Source: Paenibacillus phocaeensis (GTDB lineage Bacteria > Bacillota > Bacilli > Paenibacillales > Paenibacillaceae). Taken from it: a DNA stretch of 64,000 nt. The position numbers and the translations under genes are program-made. The notes under the pieces are model-generated. The model saw only the letters and a program-made list of their open reading frames with translations, did not search any database and had not been told where the DNA came from. Location of the stretch: positions 62,675 to 126,674 of the forward strand of contig NZ_FCOQ01000038.1 of the NCBI RefSeq assembly GCF_900021165.1, read 5' to 3'. This document shows positions 15,800 to 22,785 of the stretch, piece after piece; positions within the stretch are counted from its first letter, which is position 1, and each line of letters opens with the position of its first letter.

Positions 15800-17398
15800 T
15801 CAAAAATGGCATGAATCCGTGATTTGCCCCACCTTGTCGTGAATTACCAAACCGCCGGCGACCGTCAATATCGCCTGAGCGTTTCGCAAGTCCGATACCG
15901 GGGTTAGCAGTAAATTACGGTCGAAAACAGCGATGTCGGCATATTTTCCCGGTGTTAGCGTCCCTGTGTTCTCTTCCATATAACCATGCTTCGCACCGTT
16001 GACAGTCCAGGCTTTCAGCACTTCCGCTCTCGGCATTCCCCTCTCGGGATACCATCCGCCCTCGGGTGACGCATCCGGAAATAGACGGGCGCTTGCGGCG
16101 TAGAGCGAATCCGGCACGCTCGTTATGAACAACGGCAGATCCGTGCCGATCGTCACCGTCACGCCCGCATCCAGCAGCGCTTTATAATTGTAGAAGCGGG
16201 ACTCGTTGCTTTTTCCCGCCACTTCGGCCATATAGGACTGCTCATGGGATGGGTTGAGCAGCAAAATCTGGGCATATACTTCGGCAAAAATCCCTGCTTC
16301 CGCCATCCTCGTCAAATCGTCGGGATGGGGATACTCAAGATCGCTGATCGAATGCCGGATGTCCCGGTCTCCGTTCACCTTGCGGCATTTCTCCAGGATT
16401 GAAACCGCCCTGCGAATCGCCGCGTCTCCTTCGGCGGTTAACGTGCATTTCATGCCGTGGCGGTCCGCTTCCATGACCGCGGCTTCGATCGCCTCGTAGT
16501 CGATCGGCTTCAGGTTCGTCACTCCCGGCATATCCGCATATGGCTCCAGCATGTCTCCGGTGTGGTCAGCCACTACGCCGTCTACCATCACCTTATAGCC
16601 CTGGAACCGCAGCCAGTCGCCGTTATAGCGTGCTTTACACTTCAACCCGAATGCGATGTTCAGCGGCTCTAAAACAGGCTCCAATGCAAAGTGGACACGC
16701 AGCGGCAGCCGGCCGGACTCCGCCAGTTCCGTTAAGACGGGCAGCAAACCGGCATAGTCGTCGAACCCGATGTCTTTGATCGAGGTTACGCCACACCCGG
16801 CGAGCATTCGGCAAAATGCCAGGAACTCGGCCTCCACCAGTTCCCGGTCTTGCAGCATATCCCGCAGCAGCAGCGCTCGATCCTCCGCACTGCAGCGATC
16901 TGGCGCGAATCCGTATTTGCTGATCGCCTGCCCGTTCATCCAGCAATAGCTTTTGGAACGGTTGATCGCGATGACCGCCCGGTCGGGGAAAGCCGCATCC
17001 AACGGTTCTTGCTTCGGCAGGCCGCCCCAGGCATCGGCATCCCATCCGAAAGCGTATACATTTTCGCCTGCGGGCAAGGTTTCGGCATACCGGGTCAGCA
17101 TAAGCAGCGCCTCGCCGCTAGATACCGAAGCCGATAAGTCCAGACCGCGATGCATCGAGAGGTATCCGGTAAAGAACACATGATTATCGTGAATCCCGGG
17201 CATGACCAGCCCGTCTCCCAACTCGTAAACCTTCGTTTTTGGCCCAATCCATTCCGCCGCCGCGTTCTTCGGTCCCACCGCGCAGATCATCTCGCCGGCT
17301 ACGGCTACAAACCCGGGACCCGCCTCGTCCTCCGTTCCCGTGAAAACGGCGTTTGATATTAACACGATATCGGCATAGGCGCCGTTCATCGCTTCCAT
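15800..17398 (-). CDS. amidohydrolase_3 (YtcJ-like) protein with degenerate metal site
   Basis: 532 residues from the ATG at 17398, which has an AAGGTGG site upstream. The composite beta-sandwich and TIM-barrel layout of YtcJ-like amidohydrolases is clear: an N-terminal sandwich strand, GLVMPGIHDNHVFF where relatives have PGFIDSHVH, the strand GYKVMVDGVVADH with the Lys that is normally carboxylated, IRHSISDLEYPHPDD, and GTDLPLF with the usual Asp. The HxH motif reads HVF, and the strand before the helix (MKCTLTAEGDAAI) lacks the usual His. The canonical binuclear site is therefore incomplete. It is first in an operon with the YfcC transporter and has the regulon operator at 17481. By analogy with FraE it may cleave or deamidate the amino-acid part of an Amadori compound; this is inference. 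Confidence 0.82.
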   Translation of the reverse strand: MEAMNGAYADIVLISNAVFTGTEDEAGPGFVAVAGEMICAVGPKNAAAEWIGPKTKVYELGDGLVMPGIHDNHVFFTGYLSMHRGLDLSASVSSGEALLMLTRYAETLPAGENVYAFGWDADAWGGLPKQEPLDAAFPDRAVIAINRSKSYCWMNGQAISKYGFAPDRCSAEDRALLLRDMLQDRELVEAEFLAFCRMLAGCGVTSIKDIGFDDYAGLLPVLTELAESGRLPLRVHFALEPVLEPLNIAFGLKCKARYNGDWLRFQGYKVMVDGVVADHTGDMLEPYADMPGVTNLKPIDYEAIEAAVMEADRHGMKCTLTAEGDAAIRRAVSILEKCRKVNGDRDIRHSISDLEYPHPDDLTRMAEAGIFAEVYAQILLLNPSHEQSYMAEVAGKSNESRFYNYKALLDAGVTVTIGTDLPLFITSVPDSLYAASARLFPDASPEGGWYPERGMPRAEVLKAWTVNGAKHGYMEENTGTLTPGKYADIAVFDRNLLLTPVSDLRNAQAILTVAGGLVIHDKVGQITDSCHF

Positions 17399-17480
17399 AC
17401 TTATCCCACCTTCTTGTTGCATCCACGTAACAACTCCTTACATGAGGGTATGAAAAATTGCATCCGCCCTTTTCTAATAC

Positions 17481-17500
17481 GTATTATAACGTTATAATAC
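17481..17500. promoter_or_regulatory. FrlR-like operator 1 (amidohydrolase/transporter operon)
   Basis: GTATTATAACGTTATAATAC is a perfect 20-bp palindrome 83 bp before the amidohydrolase start. It shares the core TATAACGTTATA with the sites at 18301 and 20246, and contains a TATAAT on the minus strand that could be the -10 box. Confidence 0.8.
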
Positions 17501-17570
17501 AGGTGATACTGCCCCGCTTATTTGATAAAAGACCTTCAAAGGCGGGACTTCGGCAAAAGGGCGGAAGCGG

Positions 17571-18284
17571 TCAAAGCGTAAACTGATAACGATCCCCGAT
17601 GATATATTGCTTACCGACATGAACGGGCAACCCTTGATCATCGCAAATCACCGTTTTCATGTAAAACAGGGGTTTCCCGATCTCGGTTTCCAGCAGTTTG
17701 GCTTGTTCTTCATCCGCCAGCACGATTTCCAGCGTCGTCTCTCCCGGCTGATTCGGATCGATCCCGTATTTATTCCGCAGCAGCTCGTACAGCGAGCCCT
17801 TCAGCGGTTCATCGAGCAAAAAGGAATACCGCCGCTCCGGGTAGTAATTGTTCTCCAGCATAAGCGGGCTGTCTCCGGCGTATCTTTTCCGCTGAATATA
17901 AATCGCCTTCTCCCCTTCTCCCAACTGAAGAGCGTGCTGGAGCTCAGGATCGGGAGCCACGATTTCCTTTTGGGTCACCTCGCTGCGGGAAGTATATCCG
18001 TTTGCTTTGCATGCTGCCGTAAATCCGATCACATGCTCGATTTTCCGGCCGATTTTGGCATGGCTGACAAAGGTTCCTTTGCCCTGCCGTTTGGTTAAAT
18101 AGCCTTCATGAACCAGTTCCTCGATCGCTTTCCGAACGGTGATGCGGCTGACGTTATAATGCTCGCTGAGCTCCGTCTCCGTCGGGATTTTCTCCCCCTG
18201 CTGGAACGTGCCGTTGAATATATTCGATTGGATCGCTTTCTTCAGTTGGATATATAAAGGTTCGGGATGATCTGCATTTAACAT
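17571..18284 (-). CDS. GntR/UTRA-family regulator (FrlR-like)
   Basis: 237 residues. The N-terminal winged helix (about 1-75) has PLYIQLKKAIQSNIF and IPTETELSEHYNVSRITVRK, the GntR/HutC signature. The C-terminal UTRA ligand domain (about 85-237) includes PLMLENNYYPERRYSFL. UTRA regulators in sugar-amine pathways usually bind a phosphorylated sugar. It lies between the kinase gene and the amidohydrolase gene on the same strand, with its own copy of the operator at 18301-18314, so it is probably autoregulated and the repressor of the whole cluster. GAGGTAACC precedes the ATG. Confidence 0.88.
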   Translation of the reverse strand: MLNADHPEPLYIQLKKAIQSNIFNGTFQQGEKIPTETELSEHYNVSRITVRKAIEELVHEGYLTKRQGKGTFVSHAKIGRKIEHVIGFTAACKANGYTSRSEVTQKEIVAPDPELQHALQLGEGEKAIYIQRKRYAGDSPLMLENNYYPERRYSFLLDEPLKGSLYELLRNKYGIDPNQPGETTLEIVLADEEQAKLLETEIGKPLFYMKTVICDDQGLPVHVGKQYIIGDRYQFTL

Positions 18285-18300
18285 GGTTACCTCGCTTGTT

Positions 18301-18314
18301 ATATAACGTTATAT
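18301..18314. promoter_or_regulatory. FrlR-like operator 2 (regulator gene)
   Basis: ATATAACGTTATAT is a 14-bp perfect palindrome 17 bp before the GntR start, sharing the ATAACGTTAT core with the other two sites. Its position suits autorepression. Confidence 0.75.
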
Positions 18315-18329
18315 TCTCTCTTAAAGCGT

Positions 18330-18344
18330 ATCAAACGTTTTCAA
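18330..18344 (-). promoter_or_regulatory. possible cre (CcpA) site
   Basis: On the minus strand TTGAAAACGTTTGAT matches the cre consensus WTGNAANCGNWNNCW at all but one position. It lies about 46 bp upstream of the GntR start. Confidence 0.35.
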
Positions 18345-18381
18345 TTTGTACAAGCGAGCCTTGTAAACTTTTTACGCCTAT

Positions 18382-19194
18382 TTATTCGTAAGGAACGCCG
18401 AAGCCAAACGATCCTTCCACCAAACAGCTGGCCGCTGCAAAACGCGAGCCTTCCGCCATGGCTTTCGGGATATCGCGGTCCTGAAGATAACTCAACAGAA
18501 ACGCCGCGATGTAGGAATCCCCCGCTCCCATCGTGTCCACCGCTTCAACGGTTTCCGTCGTATGGAAGTGGAACGTGTTCCCATCATAGACCATCGATCT
18601 ATCGCTGCCGCGGGTGGCGACGAGCAGTCCGCTCCCCTTCCATTTTGAACGAAGGTATTCCTGCGTTGCCTCTTCCGACAAATGGCTGCAGGAGAAGAAG
18701 GCATACTCCGCGTACGGAATCATTCGCTCAACCTGCTCATCCTCAAAATCGTCGGAGAAATCGAAGGAGATCGGGATACCCAGCTTCCACAGCTCGGGAA
18801 GCAAATGTCCCGTGTGGCTGTACAATCCGGTATGCATCACGGCGAAGGAGCGGATATAGGCCTTGTCCTCCTCGTCAAGTTGCAAGGGATTCAACCTCGT
18901 GACTCCCCCCTCGTTGCTTCCCAGGAACACCCTGTCCCCATTTTCCAAAGTGACTCGGGCGCAGCCGTTTTCTCCGCCGCAGCGGCGGCACCGCGAAATA
19001 TCGATATCGAGCTCAAGCAGCGTACTCTCGACATGCTGCGCTTCCCGGTCGTCTCCAAAAACGCCCATAAAAGCGGCGTTCGCCCCTAGCTTTTTGGCAA
19101 ATACGCTGAAGTTTAACGCATTGCCGCCCGGGTACATCGTTTTCAAATGGACATATTTGTCTACCACGTTATCGCCTATTCCTAGCACTTTCAT
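18382..19194 (-). CDS. frlD: PfkB-family sugar kinase, FrlD-like (fructosamine 6-kinase)
   Basis: 270 residues. The start MKVLGIGDNVVDKYVHLKT, the glycine-rich YPGGNALNFSVFAKKLG and the C-terminal anion-hole motif DTMGAGDSYIAAFL (about 215-230, with the catalytic Asp) define a PfkB kinase. The length and N-terminus fit FrlD, which phosphorylates fructoselysine-type Amadori compounds at C6. Its neighbours support this: the FrlB-like deglycase lies 68 bp upstream in the same operon and the GntR gene follows. The product would be the fructosamine 6-phosphate that FrlB splits. Confidence 0.82.
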   Translation of the reverse strand: MKVLGIGDNVVDKYVHLKTMYPGGNALNFSVFAKKLGANAAFMGVFGDDREAQHVESTLLELDIDISRCRRCGGENGCARVTLENGDRVFLGSNEGGVTRLNPLQLDEEDKAYIRSFAVMHTGLYSHTGHLLPELWKLGIPISFDFSDDFEDEQVERMIPYAEYAFFSCSHLSEEATQEYLRSKWKGSGLLVATRGSDRSMVYDGNTFHFHTTETVEAVDTMGAGDSYIAAFLLSYLQDRDIPKAMAEGSRFAAASCLVEGSFGFGVPYE

Positions 19195-19262
19195 CTCTAC
19201 ACCTGCTTTCGGTCGGTTTTTCGTATGGAATCTGCTGCCTAACCTATCGATAACTTTCTAAA

Positions 19263-20231
19263 TTAATATGCCACTTTTCCCATGTAACGGCGGGTCTCCA
19301 ACGGGTGGTTGCGAACATCGGCCAACGCTTCGCGATACACGCACAAGATGCTGTAAAATAACACCGGATTAAAGAATTCAACCACTTCGTCGGCAATCGT
19401 GCCGATCCCCAGCTCCTTGGCGTCCACAATCTCCACCTTCTCGGCGTACTGCTTCAGGAAAGCCAGCGCGCGTTCGTCCAGCGGCCGGGTACGTCCTTCG
19501 TTCATCATCAGAATGAACGGCGTCTCTTTATCCGTCACTTCAAACGGACCATGGAAATATTCGCCGGAATGGATCGGAGCGGCGTTCAGCCATTGCATTT
19601 CCATCAGGGAACAAATAGCGAATCCGTACGCGTGGCCGTAGGAAGCCCCGCTGCTGAGAATGTAGAACAGGTCCTCCGAGCGGTATTTGTCTGCAAATGC
19701 CTTAGCACGTGGAGCTACCAGTTTTTTTCCGGCTCCGATGATGCCGTTAATTTTCTGCATCCCGTTCTGGAATGCTTCATAATGCGCGTATCCTTCCACG
19801 GATTTCAAAATCTCTACCGTCAACTCCAGAATGATGGCCATCGGGTTGTTTTTCACATCGGTATCTTCTCCCCACTCATACAGGAACGCATGGTCGGAAT
19901 GCTTAAGCAATGCGGCCTCCTTATTATGGGTTAAGCCGATCGTATGGGCGCCGCGTTCCTTGGCCGCCTGGGCCGCCGCCACCGATTCCGGCGTATTGCC
20001 GCCGTGGGAGCAGACGATGACAAGGGAATTTTCGTTCAACCGCTTCGGCAGCGCATGAACGAACTCATTAGCCGTATACAGGCCGGTAACGACTTTTTTC
20101 GCCTCGCTTTCCAAAAAATACTTCGACGGATACATATCGACGAGGGAACCGCCGCAAGCAACAAGATAAACTTCCGTGATTCCGTTTTCCGTCTTTTCGC
20201 TGATCGTGTTAATGACTTTGGAAACATTCAT
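19263..20231 (-). CDS. frlB: SIS-domain fructosamine 6-phosphate deglycase (FrlB-like)
   Basis: 322 residues with two SIS domains: VYLVACGGSLVDMYPSKYF (about 22-40), SLVIVCSHGGNTPESVAAA (about 69-87) and, in the second half, SSGASYGHAYGFAICSLMEM and HSGEYFHGPFEVTDKETPF. These segments and the C-terminal NHPLETRRYMGKV closely follow FrlB of Bacillus. FrlB-type enzymes split fructosamine 6-phosphate into glucose 6-phosphate and the free amino acid. It is the first gene of the operon, with AGGAGA before the ATG and an FrlR-like operator 15 bp upstream. Confidence 0.85.
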   Translation of the reverse strand: MNVSKVINTISEKTENGITEVYLVACGGSLVDMYPSKYFLESEAKKVVTGLYTANEFVHALPKRLNENSLVIVCSHGGNTPESVAAAQAAKERGAHTIGLTHNKEAALLKHSDHAFLYEWGEDTDVKNNPMAIILELTVEILKSVEGYAHYEAFQNGMQKINGIIGAGKKLVAPRAKAFADKYRSEDLFYILSSGASYGHAYGFAICSLMEMQWLNAAPIHSGEYFHGPFEVTDKETPFILMMNEGRTRPLDERALAFLKQYAEKVEIVDAKELGIGTIADEVVEFFNPVLFYSILCVYREALADVRNHPLETRRYMGKVAY

Positions 20232-20245
20232 TGTGGTCTCTCCTT

Positions 20246-20263
20246 TTATATAACGTTATATAA
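20246..20263. promoter_or_regulatory. FrlR-like operator 3 (frlB-frlD operon)
   Basis: TTATATAACGTTATATAA is a perfect 18-bp palindrome between the frlB start and a minus-strand TTGTCA that could be its -35 box. It shares its core with the sites at 17481 and 18301. Confidence 0.8.
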
Positions 20264-20283
20264 CGTATTATTGACAAATCAAA

Positions 20284-20297
20284 TATAACCGCTTTCA
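20284..20297 (-). promoter_or_regulatory. possible cre (CcpA) site upstream of frlB
   Basis: On the minus strand TGAAAGCGGTTATA fits the cre consensus with one mismatch at the conserved C. It lies just upstream of the candidate -35 of the frlB operon, so catabolite control is plausible. Confidence 0.4.
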
Positions 20298-20426
20298 TGA
20301 ACCGAGTCAAGGCTAAAACGGTGCACAATCGACTTTCTCAATTTTTCGTCACATCTTGCATACTATATCGGGATCTTATCAGGATAAATAATTTCGGAGT
20401 TGTTCTCCCATTAAGGAGGTATTCCC

Positions 20427-22043
20427 ATGAGCGAACAGAAGCTCCCTACCGTTGCTTATTTCAGCATGGAGTACGGTCTTCATTCCGATTTTAAAATGTA
20501 CGCCGGGGGACTTGGCATCCTCGCCGGCGATTTCATCAAAGGGGCCAAGGACATCGGCGCTCCCCTCGTCGGCATCGGCATCAAATGGAAGCAAGGCTAC
20601 ACCGACCAGCGGATTGGCGAAGATGGACGTCCCTACGACACATTTACCGATCAGGACTACGATTTCCTTGAGGATACCGGCGTCACCGTCACCGTAACGA
20701 TCAAAAACGCCGAGGTCCCCTGCAAAGTATGGAAAACCGAACAGTTTGGCAACAACCCGCTCTATCTGCTGGACACCGATCTTCCGGAGAGCGGCAACGG
20801 TTGGATCACCGCCCGTTTGTACGGCGGCGGCTTCGGCGAGGAGCGCATTGCCCAGGAAATCGTGCTTGGCATCGGAGGCGTGAAGGCGCTTCGCGCGCTG
20901 GGCATCCCGGTGGACGTCTACCACTTCAACGAGGGGCACGCCGCTTTGGCCGCCACGGAGCTCATCCGCGAAAAAATGCAGGCCGGGCTCACCTTCGAGT
21001 CAGCCTGGCGGGATACGCGCGAAACCGTTGTCTTTACGACCCACACGCCGGTCAAGGAGGGCAACGAAGCCCATGCGCTGGAAGCGCTTGAAGCGATGTC
21101 CGCGTTTAACGGGTTAAGCCGCGACCAAATGGAGCGGATCGGCGGCAACCCGTTTAACATGACCGTCGCCGGTTTGCGCCTCGCCCGCCGGGCTAACGCG
21201 GTGGCCGCACTGCATGCCGAGACCGCAGGACGCATGTGGAAGGATGTGGCCGGCCGCGCGGAGATCATCGGGATCACCAATGCGATCCACCTGCCGACCT
21301 GGGCCGACCCCCGGATGCTCCGCGCTTATGATGAAGGCGGCGATCTATGGGCCGTGCATATGACATTGAAGCGCGAGCTGATTGAATGGATCCGCGAGCA
21401 TTCGGGAGCCGAGCTGGATCCGGAACGGCTTCTGATCGGGTTCTCGCGCCGGGCCGCGCCGTATAAACGCAGCGACCTGATCTTTTCCAGGCCGGATCTG
21501 ATCGCGCCCTACCTCGAGTCCGGCCGGATTCAGCTCGTGTTCTCGGGCAAAGCCCACCCGAACGACGAGACCGGCAAGCAGATCATCAGCAACCTCGTGG
21601 CGATGATGAGACGGTACCCCGGCAGCGTCGTGTTCCTAGAAAACTACGACATGACGATCGGCGCCAAGCTGACTCGCGGCGCGGACGTGTGGCTGAACAA
21701 CCCGCGCCGGCCGCTGGAGGCGAGCGGCACCTCGGGCATGAAAGCCGCCGTCAACGGCGTGCTGAACTGCTCGATTCTCGACGGCTGGTGGCCGGAGGCC
21801 TGTCTTGACGGCGAGAACGGCTGGCAGATCGGCGGCGGTTTCGAGTCGGACGATCCGGACGAACTCGATCGGCACGATGGCGAAGCGCTCTACCAGACGC
21901 TGCTGGAGCGGGTCGTGCCGACCTACTACGACGATCGCCCCCGCTGGGTGCAGATGATGCGGCGCAGCATCGAAACGACCCGCGAGGCCTTCTCCACCCG
22001 GCGGATGCTGGAGGAGTATTATCGGAAGCTGTATATGTGGTGA
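20427..22043 (+). CDS. glgP: alpha-glucan family phosphorylase (short GT35 type)
   Basis: 538 residues, the shorter glycogen-phosphorylase-like type (TIGR02094 group) rather than the 800-residue form. Motifs include YFSMEYGLHSDFKMYAGGLG (about 11-30), VDVYHFNEGHAAL (about 164-176), RRAAPYKRSDLIF (about 340-352) and SGTSGMKAAVNG, in which K439 is the expected pyridoxal-phosphate lysine. It removes glucose 1-phosphate from alpha-glucans. AAGGAGG lies 7 nt before the ATG. It is transcribed away from the frl operon and appears to stand alone; its stop codon is the first base triplet of a 9-bp tandem repeat. Confidence 0.88.
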   Translation: MSEQKLPTVAYFSMEYGLHSDFKMYAGGLGILAGDFIKGAKDIGAPLVGIGIKWKQGYTDQRIGEDGRPYDTFTDQDYDFLEDTGVTVTVTIKNAEVPCKVWKTEQFGNNPLYLLDTDLPESGNGWITARLYGGGFGEERIAQEIVLGIGGVKALRALGIPVDVYHFNEGHAALAATELIREKMQAGLTFESAWRDTRETVVFTTHTPVKEGNEAHALEALEAMSAFNGLSRDQMERIGGNPFNMTVAGLRLARRANAVAALHAETAGRMWKDVAGRAEIIGITNAIHLPTWADPRMLRAYDEGGDLWAVHMTLKRELIEWIREHSGAELDPERLLIGFSRRAAPYKRSDLIFSRPDLIAPYLESGRIQLVFSGKAHPNDETGKQIISNLVAMMRRYPGSVVFLENYDMTIGAKLTRGADVWLNNPRRPLEASGTSGMKAAVNGVLNCSILDGWWPEACLDGENGWQIGGGFESDDPDELDRHDGEALYQTLLERVVPTYYDDRPRWVQMMRRSIETTREAFSTRRMLEEYYRKLYMW

Positions 22044-22076
22044 ATGCAGTGAATGCAGTGAATGCAGTGAATGCAG
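22041..22076. repeat. 9-bp tandem repeat (TGAATGCAG x4)
   Basis: Four perfect copies. The first begins with the TGA stop of the phosphorylase gene, so changes in copy number would not alter the protein. Confidence 0.92.
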
Positions 22077-22160
22077 GACTCCGGTGAGAAGCGGCGACAG
22101 CTGTATTTTGCGGTGACGAGAGACGGATGAAGATGCAACGCGGTGTGAGGAGTTGCCCTT

Positions 22161-22383
22161 GCACCGTGTTCTTGGGCGCGCCGACGCAGCACGACTTCCA
22201 TCGCACCGCAATTTTTGGGAGCGCCGACGCAGCACGGCTTCCATCGCACCGCGTTTATGAGGAGCGCGGACACGGCACGGCTTCCATTGCACCGTGTTTA
22301 TGAGGAGCGCGGACGCGGCACGGCTTCCATCGCACCGTGTTTATGAGGAGCGCGGACGCGGCACGGCTTCCATCGCACCGTTC
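22161..22383. repeat. 43-bp tandem repeat, about five copies
   Basis: GCACCG marks recur at 22161, 22203, 22246, 22289, 22332 and 22375, steps of 42-43 bp. The last three units are nearly identical and the first two are diverged. No gene is credible here on either strand. Position 22384-22546 shows nothing further. Confidence 0.88.
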
Positions 22384-22546
22384 ATATCCGGCGCGAATGT
22401 TGCCCCCCTTCCGATCCCCGGTTTGATTGCAGCGTGAACATGACGCCACTTTCATTGGGCGGGTTATTTGCCGCATGGTTGCGGCACTCCCCCCTAAACC
22501 GGTGATGCTCCCTTCCCGCTTCCCCCCCACGGCCCGCGGCCTCCAA

Positions 22547-22727
22547 AATGTATTCGAAAAATCGAATACAATTCAACATTTCCGGCCCTTTTAACGGAAT
22601 GTATATGAAATTTCATATATATTGGCACACTAGCGAGAGTTCTGGCCGAAATCTATATGAAAAACCGAATAGAATGCGGAATTTTAGTCGCTGGATCCAA
22701 TTTGTATATGAAAAATCGAATATATTT
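22547..22727. repeat. four palindromes of TATATGAAA/TTTCGAATA type at 51-52-bp pitch
   Basis: Palindromes start at 22547, 22598, 22650 and 22701: steps of 51, 52 and 51 bp. The first contains TGTATTCGA-AAAA-TCGAATACA, a perfect inverted repeat. The second has TATATGAAATTTCATATA. The third and fourth mix the two arm types. The cluster ends 59 bp before the start of the phosphodiester glycosidase gene, so it lies in that gene's promoter or leader. The same arm types build the large array at 46261-47303. Confidence 0.82.
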
Positions 22728-22785
22728 CCGATATTACATAGAGACACGATCATCACAACCATACATAAAAGGAGAAACCATCTTG

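Noticed and set aside
15787..15800. ATAAGACGTCTTAT palindrome as a fourth FrlR operator
   Set aside because: The core differs (AAGACGTCTT rather than AACGTT) and it lies at a gene end, so it is more likely a chance or transcript-end hairpin.
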